Below, piece after piece: positions 9,671 to 21,226 of a stretch of 64,000 nt of DNA. Numbering within the stretch: the stretch's first letter is position 1; every line of letters starts with the position of its first letter. The stretch comes from Furcasterigmium furcatum (Eukaryota > Ascomycota > Sordariomycetes > Glomerellales > Plectosphaerellaceae), in the NCBI GenBank assembly GCA_001599815.1, contig BCIA01000004.1, forward strand, positions 808,862-872,861, written 5' to 3'. The notes below the pieces were generated by a model. That model saw nothing but the letters and a program-made list of their open reading frames with translations. It ran no database searches and was not told the DNA's origin. Both the position numbers and the translations under genes were made by a program.

Positions 9671-12600
9671 ACGGCCCGACGCTGACGATGGCCCCGGCCC
9701 TCGGACTCGACCACTCCTCCTCGGGAGCCTTTTCCCGATCACACTCGTCCCCGGACATCCTGGACCAGGCCTCCCCGCTGGATACGTCGACGACGAGAGA
9801 TCCCAGGAGCCGCCCGAACCTGTCGTCCTTCGAGGTCCCCTCGTTCGACTTCTCCCATAGCTTCGACACGACACTCTTCCTCGACGGCAAAGATGCGGCG
9901 CTGGCGGTCATGGAAAAGGAGCCCCCGGTGGTGCTGGCGAGACCGGTGGCGGCGGTAGAAGAGACGGCCGAGAAGACGAAGAGCGCGAAGAGGTATTCCC
10001 TGGTGGAGAGGCCCAAGTCATGGCTGGTCAACTCCAAGTCGGCGACCAACATCAGGGACTTCCTCGCGGACCGCCCGTCCATGGACACCTGGGACAAGGA
10101 GAACAGCGACCCGAGCCTGGCCGGCAGAGCTAGCCAGAGGGACAAGGGCGACGCCACAAAGAGCATGACGGAGAGCTTTGCCAGTTTCAGGAGGAAGTCC
10201 TGGATCTCTTTGTCGCTGCCCTCATCGCCCCACGATGTCCAGGACGCTGTTTCGCCGGCCGGCGCCGCACCGGCACCGAACAAGCTGCGGAAGGCCGGGG
10301 GTGATGCGGTCAGGAGCCCGGCCTCTGCCCCGTCCCCGGGCATGCTATCGACCCGGAAACGGTCCATGTCGGCCCTGGAGCTCAGCACTATGGCCCAGGC
10401 AGATGTCCCCAGGGAACGGTCGCAGACCATGACCACAAAGGCATCCGCGTATCTCACAAAAATCAGGCCAAAGCAGCACGGCGTGTTCAGCAAGCTCTCC
10501 CACGACTCGGACACCAGCCGCTCCTCTTCCGCAACATCCCTTGCACTACCCGGAACAACGACGTTCACGGTCGAGCACCAGGGCAACTTCAAGACCGCAT
10601 CCTTTGCCGACAGCAGCGCGACGTCCCTCGACTCGGAAGACATGGCGCCCCAGCGAGACCCCCTGTGGAATATCTTCAAGAACCTCGAGCTCGAGGGCAA
10701 GAGGCTCTACGACCTGAGCACCGCCCAGCGTGTCCATCTGGTCAGGGCCCATCTGATGAGCTTCCTCCGCGCCTCTGCCAGCCAGGCCTCCTCGACCAAG
10801 AACCTCCACCCCGACGACCTCGACCGCCGAGCCTCGATCCTCGACATGTGGTGGAAGACGCTCATCGAGATGATCGACGGCCGCGTCTCCCAGCCCCTCG
10901 CGGGCACCGAGCGCCCCGTGGTTCTCGACGCCGCGACGCTGATCATGGAGCGCCCCGAGTGGCGACAGGCGACGACCTGCTTCCTCCCCCTCAACGAGCG
11001 CTCGCCAACAGAGCGCGTCCGCTCCTGGAGGTCCTCCAGCTCGTCCTCCTCCCTCTCCTCCGAGCAGGCCGACTTCCTCGTCGACTCGGCCGAGCACAAC
11101 GTCCGCAACATGTTCGTTGCCAACCTCACCGCCCAGATGCAGCTCGTCATCGGCAAGCTGAGCATGAACCACGCGCCCCTCAACCTCGTCAGCTTCTGCG
11201 CAAAGGCGTGCGCGTACGCCTTCTTCTTCGCGCCCGGCGTGGCAGACGTCCTCGTCAGGCTCTGGAACGTCGCCCCAGACTACATCGCCCGCGCCGCCGA
11301 CGAGCTCGGCCTCCCGCGCCGCGACGGCGGCGAGAGCGAGGACATCGTCGCCCTGTTCCCGCCGAACCTCGCCTCCGTCGGCTGGTCGAGCGCAAAGGAC
11401 GTTAGCGGGCGCCTGCGCATCGTCCCACGGCTGCCCATGGCCGTCGCGCGCATCCAGTGGTACTTCGGCCGCTGGCTGACGCGCTGGCGCGGCCTCGACA
11501 CGGACCTGTTCTACATCTTCACCAAGTACTTCTTCATCCTGGCCGAGGAGTTCATGCCCCCCGGGCTGCCGCTGGTCGAGAAGGCGCGGAGCCCGGCGTT
11601 CGTCCTCGTGCAGGCGCAGATGCTCGCGGTCCTCGAGTCGAACATCCGCCAGCCCGGCCTCGGCGCCGCGAACAACCTGTCCATGTACGACTCGGCGTAC
11701 GGCCCGGACGCGGCGGCCATGTCCCCCGGCGTCGCGAGGGCGGGCCTGGCGCGGGCCATGCCCGAGAACCTGCTCATGGTCCTGTTGAAGAACTTCCTGG
11801 CCGACTCGACGTACCGCTCGCGCCCGGCGAGGCACACCTTTGCCGAGTCGTTCCAGGCCGTCCTCCGGGCGTGCGTCAAGCGGACGTCGCTGTTCGCGGC
11901 GACGACCTGCCACGCGCTGTGCGACGTGCTCGAGGAGGTCCTCTGTGCGTACGGGCAGTACGACGACGAGGACCGCCCCGGCAGCGCGTACATCGACTGG
12001 GACATGATGCTCGACGTGGCGAGGAAGATGTCGGGCTCGCTGAACGTCAACACGGACATCCGGCTGCTGTCGTTCGTGTACATGGCCTGGGACACGATCA
12101 CGGCGGACCCTCGGCGCAAGGAGGCGCTCGTTCTGGGGTGGCTGCTGTCGGAGGAGGTGTTCGACAAGTACTTCAACAACTGGAGCCCGATGGTGAGGGC
12201 GTATTTCATGCGGCTGCTGTGCTGGAGGATCTCCTGGGACCTTGGGCGGGCGAACGAGCTCGATACGTGAGTTATCCCGTGCGATGTTTGGCGAGAGAGA
12301 CACTGACATTTCAACAGTAAGATCTTCATGACGGTTGCGGCGCGTCTCAAGACGAACTGGTCTCACTACACGTATCAAAAACAGAGCGCCGAGCGCGCCG
12401 GCCGTCTCCCGCCCACGACGGCCGCGTGCCCCCCTGCGCCGGGCAAGATCTTCGCCATCCGGGCCGTGGAGCTCAACACACCGCAGCCGGGGCTCTTCCT
12501 GACCTTCGACGCGCTCAACAAGCCGTCCAACGCCCCCGAGCCCCCCGTCGACACCAGCCCCAGCAAGTCCGGCAGCAACAGCAGCAAGAAGCAGCGCTGG

Positions 12601-13401
12601 TCCCTCCTCGGCAAGGTCCTCAGCATGAATACCCCTGACTCTCCCAGGCTCTCGTCCGGGGACGCCCTCGAGGAAGCCCGCCGCGAGACGGCCATGACCC
12701 GGACGACACCAAGGCCGTCCACCGCGCGCCCCCCGCCGCCACCGCCGAAGCCGTCCGCGTCCTCCCACGCCTCCGACGACAACTCCTCCACCGGCTCGGC
12801 CCCCGTCTACACCGATCCCCAGCGCATCTGGCGCTTCGAGCTCGAGAACTTCTTCTACCCGCCCCCCCACGCACGCGAGCGCCCGATCGCCCGCCCTCGC
12901 CTCCCGGCCCCTGCCCAGGCCCGCGTCTCGGCCCGGTCACGGAGCGGCAGCACCCCTCCCCCGCCGGCGGCGCGCATGCCCGCCCCGACCCGGCGCGTCT
13001 CCGGCCTCAAGGAGGGCGGCCTCATCAACAACGCCCGCAACGCCGGCCCCGGCTCCCCCGCCAGCCCGCGCATGAGCACCGAGACGGCGCCGCAGCTCTC
13101 CTTCTCCCCCAGCTTCGTGCGGACTCTCAGCGAGCCGCTCGACGGGCTCTCGCCCAGCGCCAGCGAGGGGAGCATCATGACCAGCTCCTCGGGGGGGAGC
13201 ACCACGGACGCTGTGCAGCCGCGGGGCGTGTGGGCCGCGAACTCGCGGTACGCCGGCCGCGCGCTGGCGGAGTGGGCGTTCGTCGTGGCCGAGTGCAACG
13301 GCTTCGTCGAGCGGCGGCGCGAGGAGGGCGTGCTAGGGCTCGCGGAGCTCGAGGTGCCGAGGCTGGTGACCCAGGGGCCGCCGCCTCCGGCGCGGGGATG
13401 A
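9667..13401 (+). CDS. DUF1765 (UPF0592-like) large fungal protein
   Basis: Two exons, 9667-12266 and 12318-13401, encode about 1,227 residues. The 51-nt intron (GTGAGT donor, CACTGAC branch, CAACAG acceptor) restores the frame at Asp-Thr-Lys. Residues 1-330 and about 940-1,190 are Ser/Pro-rich and likely disordered, with many phospho-type Ser/Thr-Pro sites. The middle (about 340-900) matches DUF1765, with hallmark sequence around RIQWYFGRWLTRW and LFYIFTKYFFILAEEF near residue 590-625. Fungal orthologues (S. pombe UPF0592 type) have no firmly assigned biochemical role. A one-codon upstream frame (9662-9670) overlaps the start, and the next in-frame Met is residue 8 at 9688. Confidence 0.85.
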
Positions 13402-14032
13402 ACGACTTGCCCCTATATTTGCCCCTTGCTCCTTACCCCTGAACACTGATACCCTGACTTGATCCTACTACTACACACTATTCTTCGCCCGTTTACCGGG
13501 CCGGACACGGCGTCCGTTTCTTCGAACGGAGAAGGCGTTCAACGCACTGCATACGCGGAAGAGCCGCGCTTACGAAGACGATTATCATGGCGTTTCCTTT
13601 TACAGTTTTATAACTATCATCATCATCATCATGCACGCAGCATCCGCGACACAGCGCGGCGGAAACGGGGGGCGAGGGCTACGCGAGGCGGCGATCCTCG
13701 GACATTCATTTGTTGCTCAAGGCATTATTGTTATAGCATGAGACGTTCTCTGGGACGCACAGATATACCCTGCGAGGGTCGGGATGACCCGGAGTGAGAC
13801 GGCACGGTGCTTGACTGTACGGCACTGCGACGAGGGGGAGGCAGTGTTTGGACCGTATAGGGGGTGTATGATTACCGTGTATATATGGATGAATAATGAC
13901 CCGGTGTTGGAACATACCCTTGCGTTTATACTCGTGACTTACTGCAGAGAAGACTACATTCCGTTCCTTCGAGTAATCTGATCTGTCCCTCCAACGCCCA
14001 ACCCCTATCTTGCATCTACCTGCCCACCACAT
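13402..14032. other. Intergenic: convergent 3' ends with an ATC microsatellite
   Basis: This lies between the DUF1765 stop and the GFA-like gene stop. A short CAT/ATC trinucleotide run of about 7 units occurs at about 13615-13632. Otherwise it looks like two 3' UTRs, with nothing else recognised. Confidence 0.5.
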
Positions 14033-14743
14033 CTACAGCTTCAGCTTCCCAAGCACAAGAGCCAGCCTGTCCAGCGACTCAGCCCGATACTCCGCCCTCG
14101 GGTCGTACAGCTCGTCAAACACGGGCTTCCCATCCGCAAGTTGCACAAAGTCCCGCTTGGACTTGACATAGATGTGCACGTCGGGCTCAACCTCCCACGC
14201 GCGGTCGAGGGTCCCGGCGCGGACGTAGCGGACCCTCTCCTCCTCGGCGCGGGGGCCGTAGTACGACCACAGCGCCGTCGCGCACCGCGGACAGCGGTGG
14301 ATAATCTGCGGGCTGCTGGACTCCTGGGGGATGGGGACGGGGATGGTGGCGGGCGTCTCCGGCCTGGGGTCCTCCTCGGGCTTGGATTCGGCCTCTGCTT
14401 CAGCTCCCTTGTCCGGATTTGCGCTCGAGGAGAGGCCCTTCGACTCGGCCTCGGACACGGCGTCGACGAACGACCCCTCCAGCGGCGGGCCGGCGGGCTT
14501 CCCCTCCGGCGCGTCCCTCGTCCCGGGGACGCTGGGGGCGGCGGACGGCAGCAGCTCCATGTGCTCCGACTCGATGAGGGCGTTGATGGCGAAGGCGCCG
14601 CCGGTCTCGCGCTGGCAGGCGGTGCAGTGGCAGCAGTGGACGATGAGTGGCGGGAGGCGCAGGCGGTAGCGGATGTGGCCGCAGCTGCAGCCGCCCTCGA
14701 GGGGGAAGAGGTCCGGCTTGGTGGCGTAGGAAGGGGGAGACAT
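14033..14743 (-). CDS. GFA/CENP-V-type zinc-binding protein with large insert
   Basis: A 236-residue single-exon protein of the GFA (glutathione-dependent formaldehyde-activating enzyme-like, CENP-V/GFA) family. Zinc ligands are visible: GGCSCG near residue 16-21, CCHCTAC near 34-40, and CPRC near 150-153. The two zinc-binding halves are separated by about 80 residues of acidic, Pro/Ser/Glu-rich low-complexity sequence, which makes it longer than typical GFA proteins (about 120-160 residues). The substrate is unknown; membership does not prove S-hydroxymethyl-glutathione synthase activity. The start at 14743 was preferred because it directly precedes the domain. The frame is open further upstream (to 15025), but that part is not domain-like. 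Confidence 0.8.
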   Translation of the reverse strand: MSPPSYATKPDLFPLEGGCSCGHIRYRLRLPPLIVHCCHCTACQRETGGAFAINALIESEHMELLPSAAPSVPGTRDAPEGKPAGPPLEGSFVDAVSEAESKGLSSSANPDKGAEAEAESKPEEDPRPETPATIPVPIPQESSSPQIIHRCPRCATALWSYYGPRAEEERVRYVRAGTLDRAWEVEPDVHIYVKSKRDFVQLADGKPVFDELYDPRAEYRAESLDRLALVLGKLKL

Positions 14744-15370
14744 GGTGGCGGAGACGCGTTCCCTGGATGCGGAGGTGGAATGTTGGTGAGAGGTCAGGGG
14801 TTCAATGTCTTGGTGGTGTCTTGATTCAGCGTGGGGGTTTCTGGGTTGTGAGAAAGGGAGGAAATGGATCAGAGGCCTCACAGATGACGTCCACGTGAAG
14901 ATCCCGGCCTCGTCAGTCGTAGGGCGCAGAAGAGGAGAGGTGAAAGAAAAAGGGACCGGCGCATTCCGTCGAGAGGCGGAGCGTGTGAGGGGTCGCGAGG
15001 CGAGTTTAGCTTGGCCTATCACCACTCATGCGCTGTCCGAATGGGGAAAGGGATTGCCTGGGAGTCGAGACACCGCTGAGGCGAAGACGGGCGCCTTTCA
15101 GCATCTCTGGGGGCCTCGGTTGTTATTGTCGTGGTCCGCTGAGGCCATCGCGAGTTTCCAAGGGGCTGGGGAGAGACACTTGGGCACTGGTGGTTCAGGG
15201 GCTGACTATGAGCTGCGCTGATGTCCCTGGTCTCACTCTGTCTCAGTCGCCACGGTCAGCTCCGTGACTTGGATTGTGAACGACGGCTGGACTGGGGGTT
15301 CTCAGACGATGGGAGGATATAAAGCACAGGTCATCCCGCTCTCCAGGTTTGCGGTGGCCTCCTCAGAGCA
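14744..15370. promoter_or_regulatory. Promoter region of the GFA-like gene
   Basis: This holds the upstream region of the minus-strand GFA-like gene and the 3' side of the doubtful gene at 15371-15781. A TATAAA at 15318-15323 on the plus strand is followed by a CA-rich stretch (15390-15490) that resembles a fungal 5' UTR. No convincing plus-strand protein follows. Confidence 0.35.
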
Positions 15371-15781
15371 TCAGCCAAACTCCTGCCATCGCATACAGTC
15401 AACCAGGCACATCACCTCACAACCCAGAGACTCACAGCAGAGCACAGTCAACAGCAAAGCAAACCCTGCCTCATCACACTTCAGCTTCTCGCCCGTCATG
15501 CCCTCGCCGCTCCCTCGACCGTACACGACCACGTGGGCCACTGGCACCACCCGCACGACATCGATGTTGCCGCCGTGAGTGAAGGAGCTGCAACGGCTGT
15601 AGCCCTCGGTCCAGTGAGCTCGGATACCGGAGTGGAGGACCAGCACAACCACTGTGACGCTGGCGAGGCGCTTTCTGTCCGGCCACACGTCGACTGGCAC
15701 AAGGCCGGGTTTGCAGGCGAACGGCTGGTCTCCCTGTTCGGCGGAAAGATTGCAGGCGACATGACTACAGGACGCACCCAT
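15371..15781 (-). CDS. Possible small protein, unrecognised (ends uncertain)
   Basis: An open frame of 136 codons from ATG at 15781. I do not recognise a family. The support is codon usage: from about 15720 down to 15480 roughly 85% of third positions are G or C, as in the confirmed genes here, and the product there is well mixed (for example LASVTVVVLVLHSGIRAHW and GGNIDVVRVVPV). The frame antisense to it (15533-15886 +) is also open but has weaker bias. After about 15480 the bias disappears, so the true 3' end or an intron may differ. It has several cysteines and no clear signal peptide. Confidence 0.35.
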   Translation of the reverse strand: MGASCSHVACNLSAEQGDQPFACKPGLVPVDVWPDRKRLASVTVVVLVLHSGIRAHWTEGYSRCSSFTHGGNIDVVRVVPVAHVVVYGRGSGEGMTGEKLKCDEAGFALLLTVLCCESLGCEVMCLVDCMRWQEFG

Positions 15782-17142
15782 GTCTGTAGGTCGGCGGGGA
15801 CGACCTTGGATCGCGGGACGACGGGACTTTACGACAGATATGAACGACTGGACGGGAGAGTGGACATGTTTAAGAATATGTTTTGATATTTGATCTTCTC
15901 TTCCATCACGACTTGACGAAACGTTCGGCGGGATGAAGCAGGGAGCAGGACTCCGACGACGACAGCCATGTGCAGACACTTGCCTACGCTGGGCCAACGA
16001 GACCGGCTCTCGTCAGCTGACTGGCTCGTGGCGCTTCTGTCCTCGACGCTCGCCCTAGATAGTACTTGAATGAAGCACTCTCCCCAATCCCAGCAAGAGA
16101 CGACGCGACGTGATCAAGGTGAACCCGAAGGAAACTAGATAGCTTCACGACTGTTAGCTGAGCTCTCGAAGAGACTGCAAGTAAAACGTCGTGGAAAGGA
16201 TCGGGATCAGAGGTGCTAAAAGCTGGTTGCTTCTACAGGGAGCAGGTCTTGAGGCTGCTTCGGAAACACGGACCAATGTTTCTCATCAGGGAACCGGAGA
16301 TGGGGGCAGAGATTGCGAAAGTGAAAGCAGAAGCGACTTACCAATTGGACGCGTGCGGCGTCGCGAGGCGGACTGCAAATCGCAGTCCTGTTCGCAACCA
16401 GGCGAATGGTGAAGATGGACGGAGAAAGAAAAAAAAGCAGAATCTTGGTGAGGGAAGAAATAGGTGGCCGTACTGTGCGCGAGGGACCCACAACCTGCAG
16501 AAATCGAGTGCAGAATTGGAGAGCCCCACATCAGATAACACTGTCCTAATCAAAAACCCCGACTGGCGCAGAAGCAGAGGAGCTTGGGCCAAGACCGACG
16601 GAAACTCGGCCCCAAGCGCTTCCGTCGCGACTTCTCCTTTTGCCTTGCATTGGTGGTGGTGTCACGGGACAGCCCAGCTCTTGCCGTCGGAGTGGAATTG
16701 CGCCCGATGCAGACCGAGAAAGGCTGCTGATGAAATTGGAAAGTCCTACAACACTTTCCCCCAAAACACCACCAACCTGTACATTGGACCGCTCGGTGTC
16801 CCCCGTTGCACCACCCCATTGTGACCATCTCCGACGGTGCCCATTGACCACCCGACACGAACCGCGAACCCCACACCAAGCGTTTCTCGTTTCTCGTTTC
16901 TCCTCGCGCGACACCCAGTCTGTCCCTGATCGCCAGGGGTCAGCTCTTCCTCGAGCTTGGCGAGCTTCCCGGACCTCCTGTTCCCCTTGACGATATCCTT
17001 ACCAGGTCATTGTTGAGCGGCGGGGAACAAAGGATCCATTGTGTGCGCGAGTCTATGACCAGCCCCTGCTTCCCATAGCCCGTCCCATCCGCCCCGACTC
17101 TCCTCTTTGTCCCGGCACGCGAGCACACACATACAACACACA
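15782..17142. promoter_or_regulatory. Intergenic and glutaredoxin promoter
   Basis: 1.36 kb with no supported gene. Short frames between 16190 and 16990 lack codon bias and splice logic. The last 100 bases before 17143 are C-rich with ACACACA-type sequence, as expected for the leader of the glutaredoxin gene. Confidence 0.45.
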
Positions 17143-17977
17143 ATGCCTTCCGCACGACAGCTGCGCACCCTTGTGGTCGGCGTCCTCATCGGCGTCGTCT
17201 TCGTCCTCTTCTACACCTCGCGACTGCGCCATAACGAGGTCGCCCACTCGTCCTCCATACAGGACTTCTACCACCGCACCGTCCAGGGCCTCGAGAAGAA
17301 ACCAGCAGAGCCAGTCAATATCGTCAAAGACAAGGACGGGGATGGCAACATCGATGCGGACGACGAGAAGCTGGCAATGGAGATGCGGGAAAGGCTGACC
17401 GCGGCCGAGGAGAAGGCGAAGGAGGCTGCCAACAAGAAGGCGCCGCGCCCGGATGCGCCCAAGGACATCGTCGGCAAGGGCAACTCGGCGGCGCATCAGG
17501 ACCCGAACGAGAAAGACGTCGAGGAGATCAAGGCCGACGACGCCGCGACCGTGGAGAGGCAGGCCGTCGAGGCGGAGCTGAACGTAATCTTGAAGAAGTC
17601 GCCAGGTTTGTTTCCACCCCGGCTCCTCCCCCAGGGTTACCGAGCCCCGAGAACTAACTCTTCCAGTCATCATCTTCTCCAAGACATACTGCGGCTTCTC
17701 TAAGCGAGCCAAGGGCATCCTCCTCGAAAAGTACTCCATCGAACCCGCGCCGTTTGTCGTCGAGCTTAACGAGCACAAGCTGGGCGCTGCGCTGCAGAAG
17801 TACCTGGGCGAGAAGACGGACCGAGAGACGGTGCCGAACATTCTGATCAATAGCGTGAGCATTGGCGGCGCGGACGACCTTACCGAGCTCGACAGCGACC
17901 ACGAGTTGGTGGACAAGATTGTCAAGCTTGGCGCGGGCAAGGTGACGATGAAGGAGCGCTTCCCTCAAGGGTCTTGA
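17143..17977 (+). CDS. Membrane-anchored monothiol glutaredoxin (Grx6/Grx7-like)
   Basis: Exons 17143-17605 and 17667-17977 encode 257 residues. The 61-nt intron (GTTTGT donor, GAACTAAC branch, TTCCAG acceptor) falls inside the Val at the start of the glutaredoxin fold. Residues about 7-26 form one hydrophobic segment after a short basic N-terminus, a type II signal anchor. Residues 30-150 are a charged Lys/Glu/Asp-rich stalk. The fold from 155 on carries the monothiol active site CGFS (Cys163), then TVPNILI (the cis-Pro glutathione-binding loop) and GGADDL. This architecture equals yeast Grx6/Grx7 in the ER/Golgi lumen, which act in glutathione-linked redox and iron/calcium homeostasis. It is unlike the mitochondrial Grx5 or nuclear Grx3/4 types. 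Confidence 0.9.
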
Positions 17978-19017
17978 TTGACTGCCAGAGGAGTCAATCG
18001 CGACGTGGGAAAACACTCATAATTATCCGGAAAACGAAACTGCATGAGAACGGCGTTTGGGGGTTTGTTGGATGCGCCGCCAAACAGACGAGCGCAGAGC
18101 TTGGGGCCGGACGAGGAGACATGAGAGCATGCCCGCCGGCCGAGCGATGTATTATAAGGCATGGCTACTGCAGGCATTGCCAGGCATACCAACCAACGGT
18201 CTTGGATAGCATGGAATAATGGATGTATGGTTCTTTTCTTCCATCTACTGCCGCCTTGGCACAGGCGGCGAGGGGCCCCAGCTTCACTCCTGAAGAGGTT
18301 GGTGATCCCCTCTTTGAATGATGGAGAGACTTGCAGATCTGCAGCAGAAACCCTGATGATGTGCATGGCAGACTCTTCCATTTTAGTCGCTAGACTTCTT
18401 CTTACTAGCTCTTTGGAGGCTGCAAAGGCCGTTTCTTTACCCACTAATTCAAAGGCGCAAGCGATGCTGTGGTTTGGGTGAATCAGAGGCCGGGGACCTT
18501 GATGGCCGCGCGTGTGGATGTCATCCCGTCACTCTCTTGAGATGGCATCGATTCACAGCCCACATAGGGATTCCGATCTTTTTGTCTGTGAATTGGAGAG
18601 GCCTTTTTCGGTTTATTTAACGGTTCCCTGTGCAGACAGATCTCTTCTCTAACATTCTCACAACCAACATCAAACTACAACGCCTCAAGTCAACTCTTCA
18701 AGCCACATCGTCCTCCATCTCAGCCATCTTACAAGCCAAGCCCAACCTTCAAGCCATCCAGCAAGGTGCATCCACCAAGAAAGTGAGGAGGAAGTCGAGA
18801 TCCCCCCGCCTCGTCCGTCCTGCTTTCCCTCCAGCACATACCATACGTTCAGCCAGGTGCGTCCCTCCAGCGGACTCCGGTCTTCATCCCCGGTGTCATT
18901 CTCCGTCCGCAAGGGCAGACAAGACTGACTTCGACACAGCATCTTCGCGGCATCTTCTTTATTCTGTGTTTGGGTTTTCTCTTCAGCATCATTCAGTCAC
19001 CCAACGCCACAGCCACC
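17978..19017. promoter_or_regulatory. Intergenic and leader of the hypothetical gene at 19018
   Basis: About 1 kb. The segment 18600-19017 is CA/TC-rich (repeated CAAGCC, CATC and ACAACC motifs), as in fungal 5' UTRs. It ends in a good initiation context (GCCACC before ATG 19018). No RNA gene or repeat was seen. Confidence 0.45.
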
Positions 19018-20478
19018 ATGAAGGACAAGCAGAGGCATCCAGCCGGACTCCAACCCGGTCGTCCTCACCCCCTCGAGGGATTCCTCGTCCTGTCCGTCGC
19101 GCCGCTGCTGGACTTTAAGAGCATCCAAGCGCTGCGACTCACAAGCAGAGTGAGCCCATCATGACAGCCCGGGAACACACACTCAGTCCACTGACATCAT
19201 CACCAGGCAACCAAGGAGACACTCGACCTCTACGAGCGCTCCACGGTCGCAGAGAACCTGTCTTACAAGACCTTCCCCGTTCAGCCCCAGGAGACCCTCC
19301 TGTGCTCATCGTACCCGGACAGACCCCACATCCATATCGAGTCGTACGCCGCCATTAAGGAGCTCGAGGACAGGCAACGCAAGATCGACTGGCTCGTCCA
19401 GTGCTCCAGGTATCTCCGCAGAGGCTATCTCAGGTGTGGTATCGAGCGCAGCGTGACTTCAGCTCAGAGGAAGAATATCACCGCGGCATTGAAGCGCGGC
19501 CTGTGGATTTGCACCGATCTCGCTGATCTCGAAGCCCGAGAGTGGACTCGTCGGGCCAACGAGATGAAGGAGAAGACCCGGACCCAGAAGCTGGAGTGCC
19601 AACATGAGCTGCAACGCTCGGTGAGCGGGTCACTGGACGTCGTCAACCCCTATGACGTTCCGGAAACGGAGTCTAGCATGCTCGCCACGGTCATTGCCCA
19701 TGGCCACCGCACGCCCCATGTGCACCAAGACGGTACAGTCCACGACCCGGCGTCGGACGCAGCGCCAGATGCCCCGGCACGGGATGACCTACCTCCATCA
19801 CGAGCCATCCGCCAAGCACAGCTGGATTACATCGAGAAGCTGTCAACAAAGGACCTGGCAGCGGTCTTCGTCATCATGAACCTGTCCACACGCGGCTTTG
19901 AGGACTACCTCGGCAGCAACCGTCTCGCGTCGTATCCCCGCGACATCATCATCGAATGGACAGTCGCCGTGTCCGAGAACACCGTCCGTCATGGGGTCTT
20001 CTTCCTCTACCCCCAAGCGCTGAGAGGCAACCCGAGTCCCGAAGGGGACTGCTTTACCAGCGACACGAGCGTCTGTCTCGGGCCCCCACCTCCAGGGCTG
20101 CCCCCATCGACACCTCGAGGACCCAAGAGCACCACTTCAAAGGGTTCCCAGGTCAACCGCCACCGTTGCCGAAGCGCGACCACGGGCAGGGCCCCCACTA
20201 GGGAGCAGAACTCAAGCACGGGCGAGAATCTCCCCTGCTGCAAGTCCTGCAGCCGCCACATGGCCGCAACTGCCGCCGCGATGGTGTGCCAGGTCGTTGA
20301 CGAGCTGCAGGCGTGGGAGGCCGGCGAGGACCAGGACATGCTCCCGGGCCTTGGGATGACGGTTCGGGGGATGCTGAGAAAGCGGCTCGGCTGCCTCAAT
20401 GAAGACCTCACACACAACTGTGCGATGATTGTCAGGGGAAAACGGCCGACGTATGGCAACCCGAATGAGGTGTGGTGA
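19018..20478 (+). CDS. Fungal hypothetical protein, F-box-like N-terminus
   Basis: Exons 19018-19149 and 19207-20478 encode 467 residues. The 57-nt intron has a GTGAGC donor, a CACTGAC branch and a CACCAG acceptor, and it contains a stop, so splicing is required. The first 60 residues include LSVAPLLDFKSIQALRLTSR and then the spliced ATKETLDLYERS. That pattern resembles a degenerate F-box or the F-box-like headers of fungal hypothetical proteins, but the match is weak. The rest has no domain I recognise: a charged helical middle, a Pro/Ser-rich linker (about residues 290-350) and a CCKSC cluster near 360. GC-rich codon usage and the intact splice support a real gene. Confidence 0.7.
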
Positions 20479-21226
20479 TGATGGATACCGATGATTGATG
20501 AGGACTGGATGATGGCGTTGGCTGAACGGGAGCTGGGTGGCGCAGTAGTAGGCTTTTTTGAGTGGCGAAGACTTGCATATCTGATATTCATACTGATGCG
20601 GACGCGTGACAACCGTGACGGTGCCCGAGGTTTGCCTTGGGAAGGTGTGCCGCACGAAATAGGACACACCGGTGCATCTTCACCGATTGCCAAGACCCCG
20701 CTCCGGCCAGGACGCCGAAGCGGGGCGCCGATCTCCCGGTGGAGCTCCGGACCCAACGCCGTCACGAAGGTATATCCCCGGAAGACCTTTTTGCCTACTC
20801 TCCGAGTGTGTTTCCTGAACAGCTGCGATTTGTGGCATTCTGGAGGTTCGCTGTAAGGTCCTTGAGGGCCACGAATATGAACCGGAGAGGTACATTACCC
20901 CGCATTCTCGAGGTGGTGGTGCTTCAATATGGGATATGTAGTGATACGGCTGGGTGCGTCTGGGTGGTGTACATGAATCTTTTTTTACCGTATTGCCGAG
21001 TGTCCGCGCCGCATTACAGCAGGGACATGGACGCCACTCCGGGAAAGGCAAGCTGGCATCTCGGAGGTTTCTCTTTGGGTTTTGAGGGAAACTGGGGTGC
21101 CAGACGCATGTTCCTCTGACGTCTTTATTGATGGGATCTTCCTGCAGGATCTCCTCCTTACCCAAGACACCAGGGTCAAAACCCGTCCACCTCTCCCGTC
21201 TTAGCCATCCTACAACAGCCCCATCT
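20479..21226. other. Intergenic: convergent 3' ends
   Basis: About 750 bases between two converging genes. A plus frame (20637-21119) has no codon bias. Nothing recognisable is seen. Confidence 0.45.

Noticed and set aside
10546..12870. 774-codon open frame on the minus strand
   Set aside because: Antisense shadow of the DUF1765 gene that runs across its real intron; repetitive Arg/Gly/Glu product.
20637..21119. 160-codon plus frame between converging genes
   Set aside because: Codon usage unlike neighbours; likely 3' UTR sequence.
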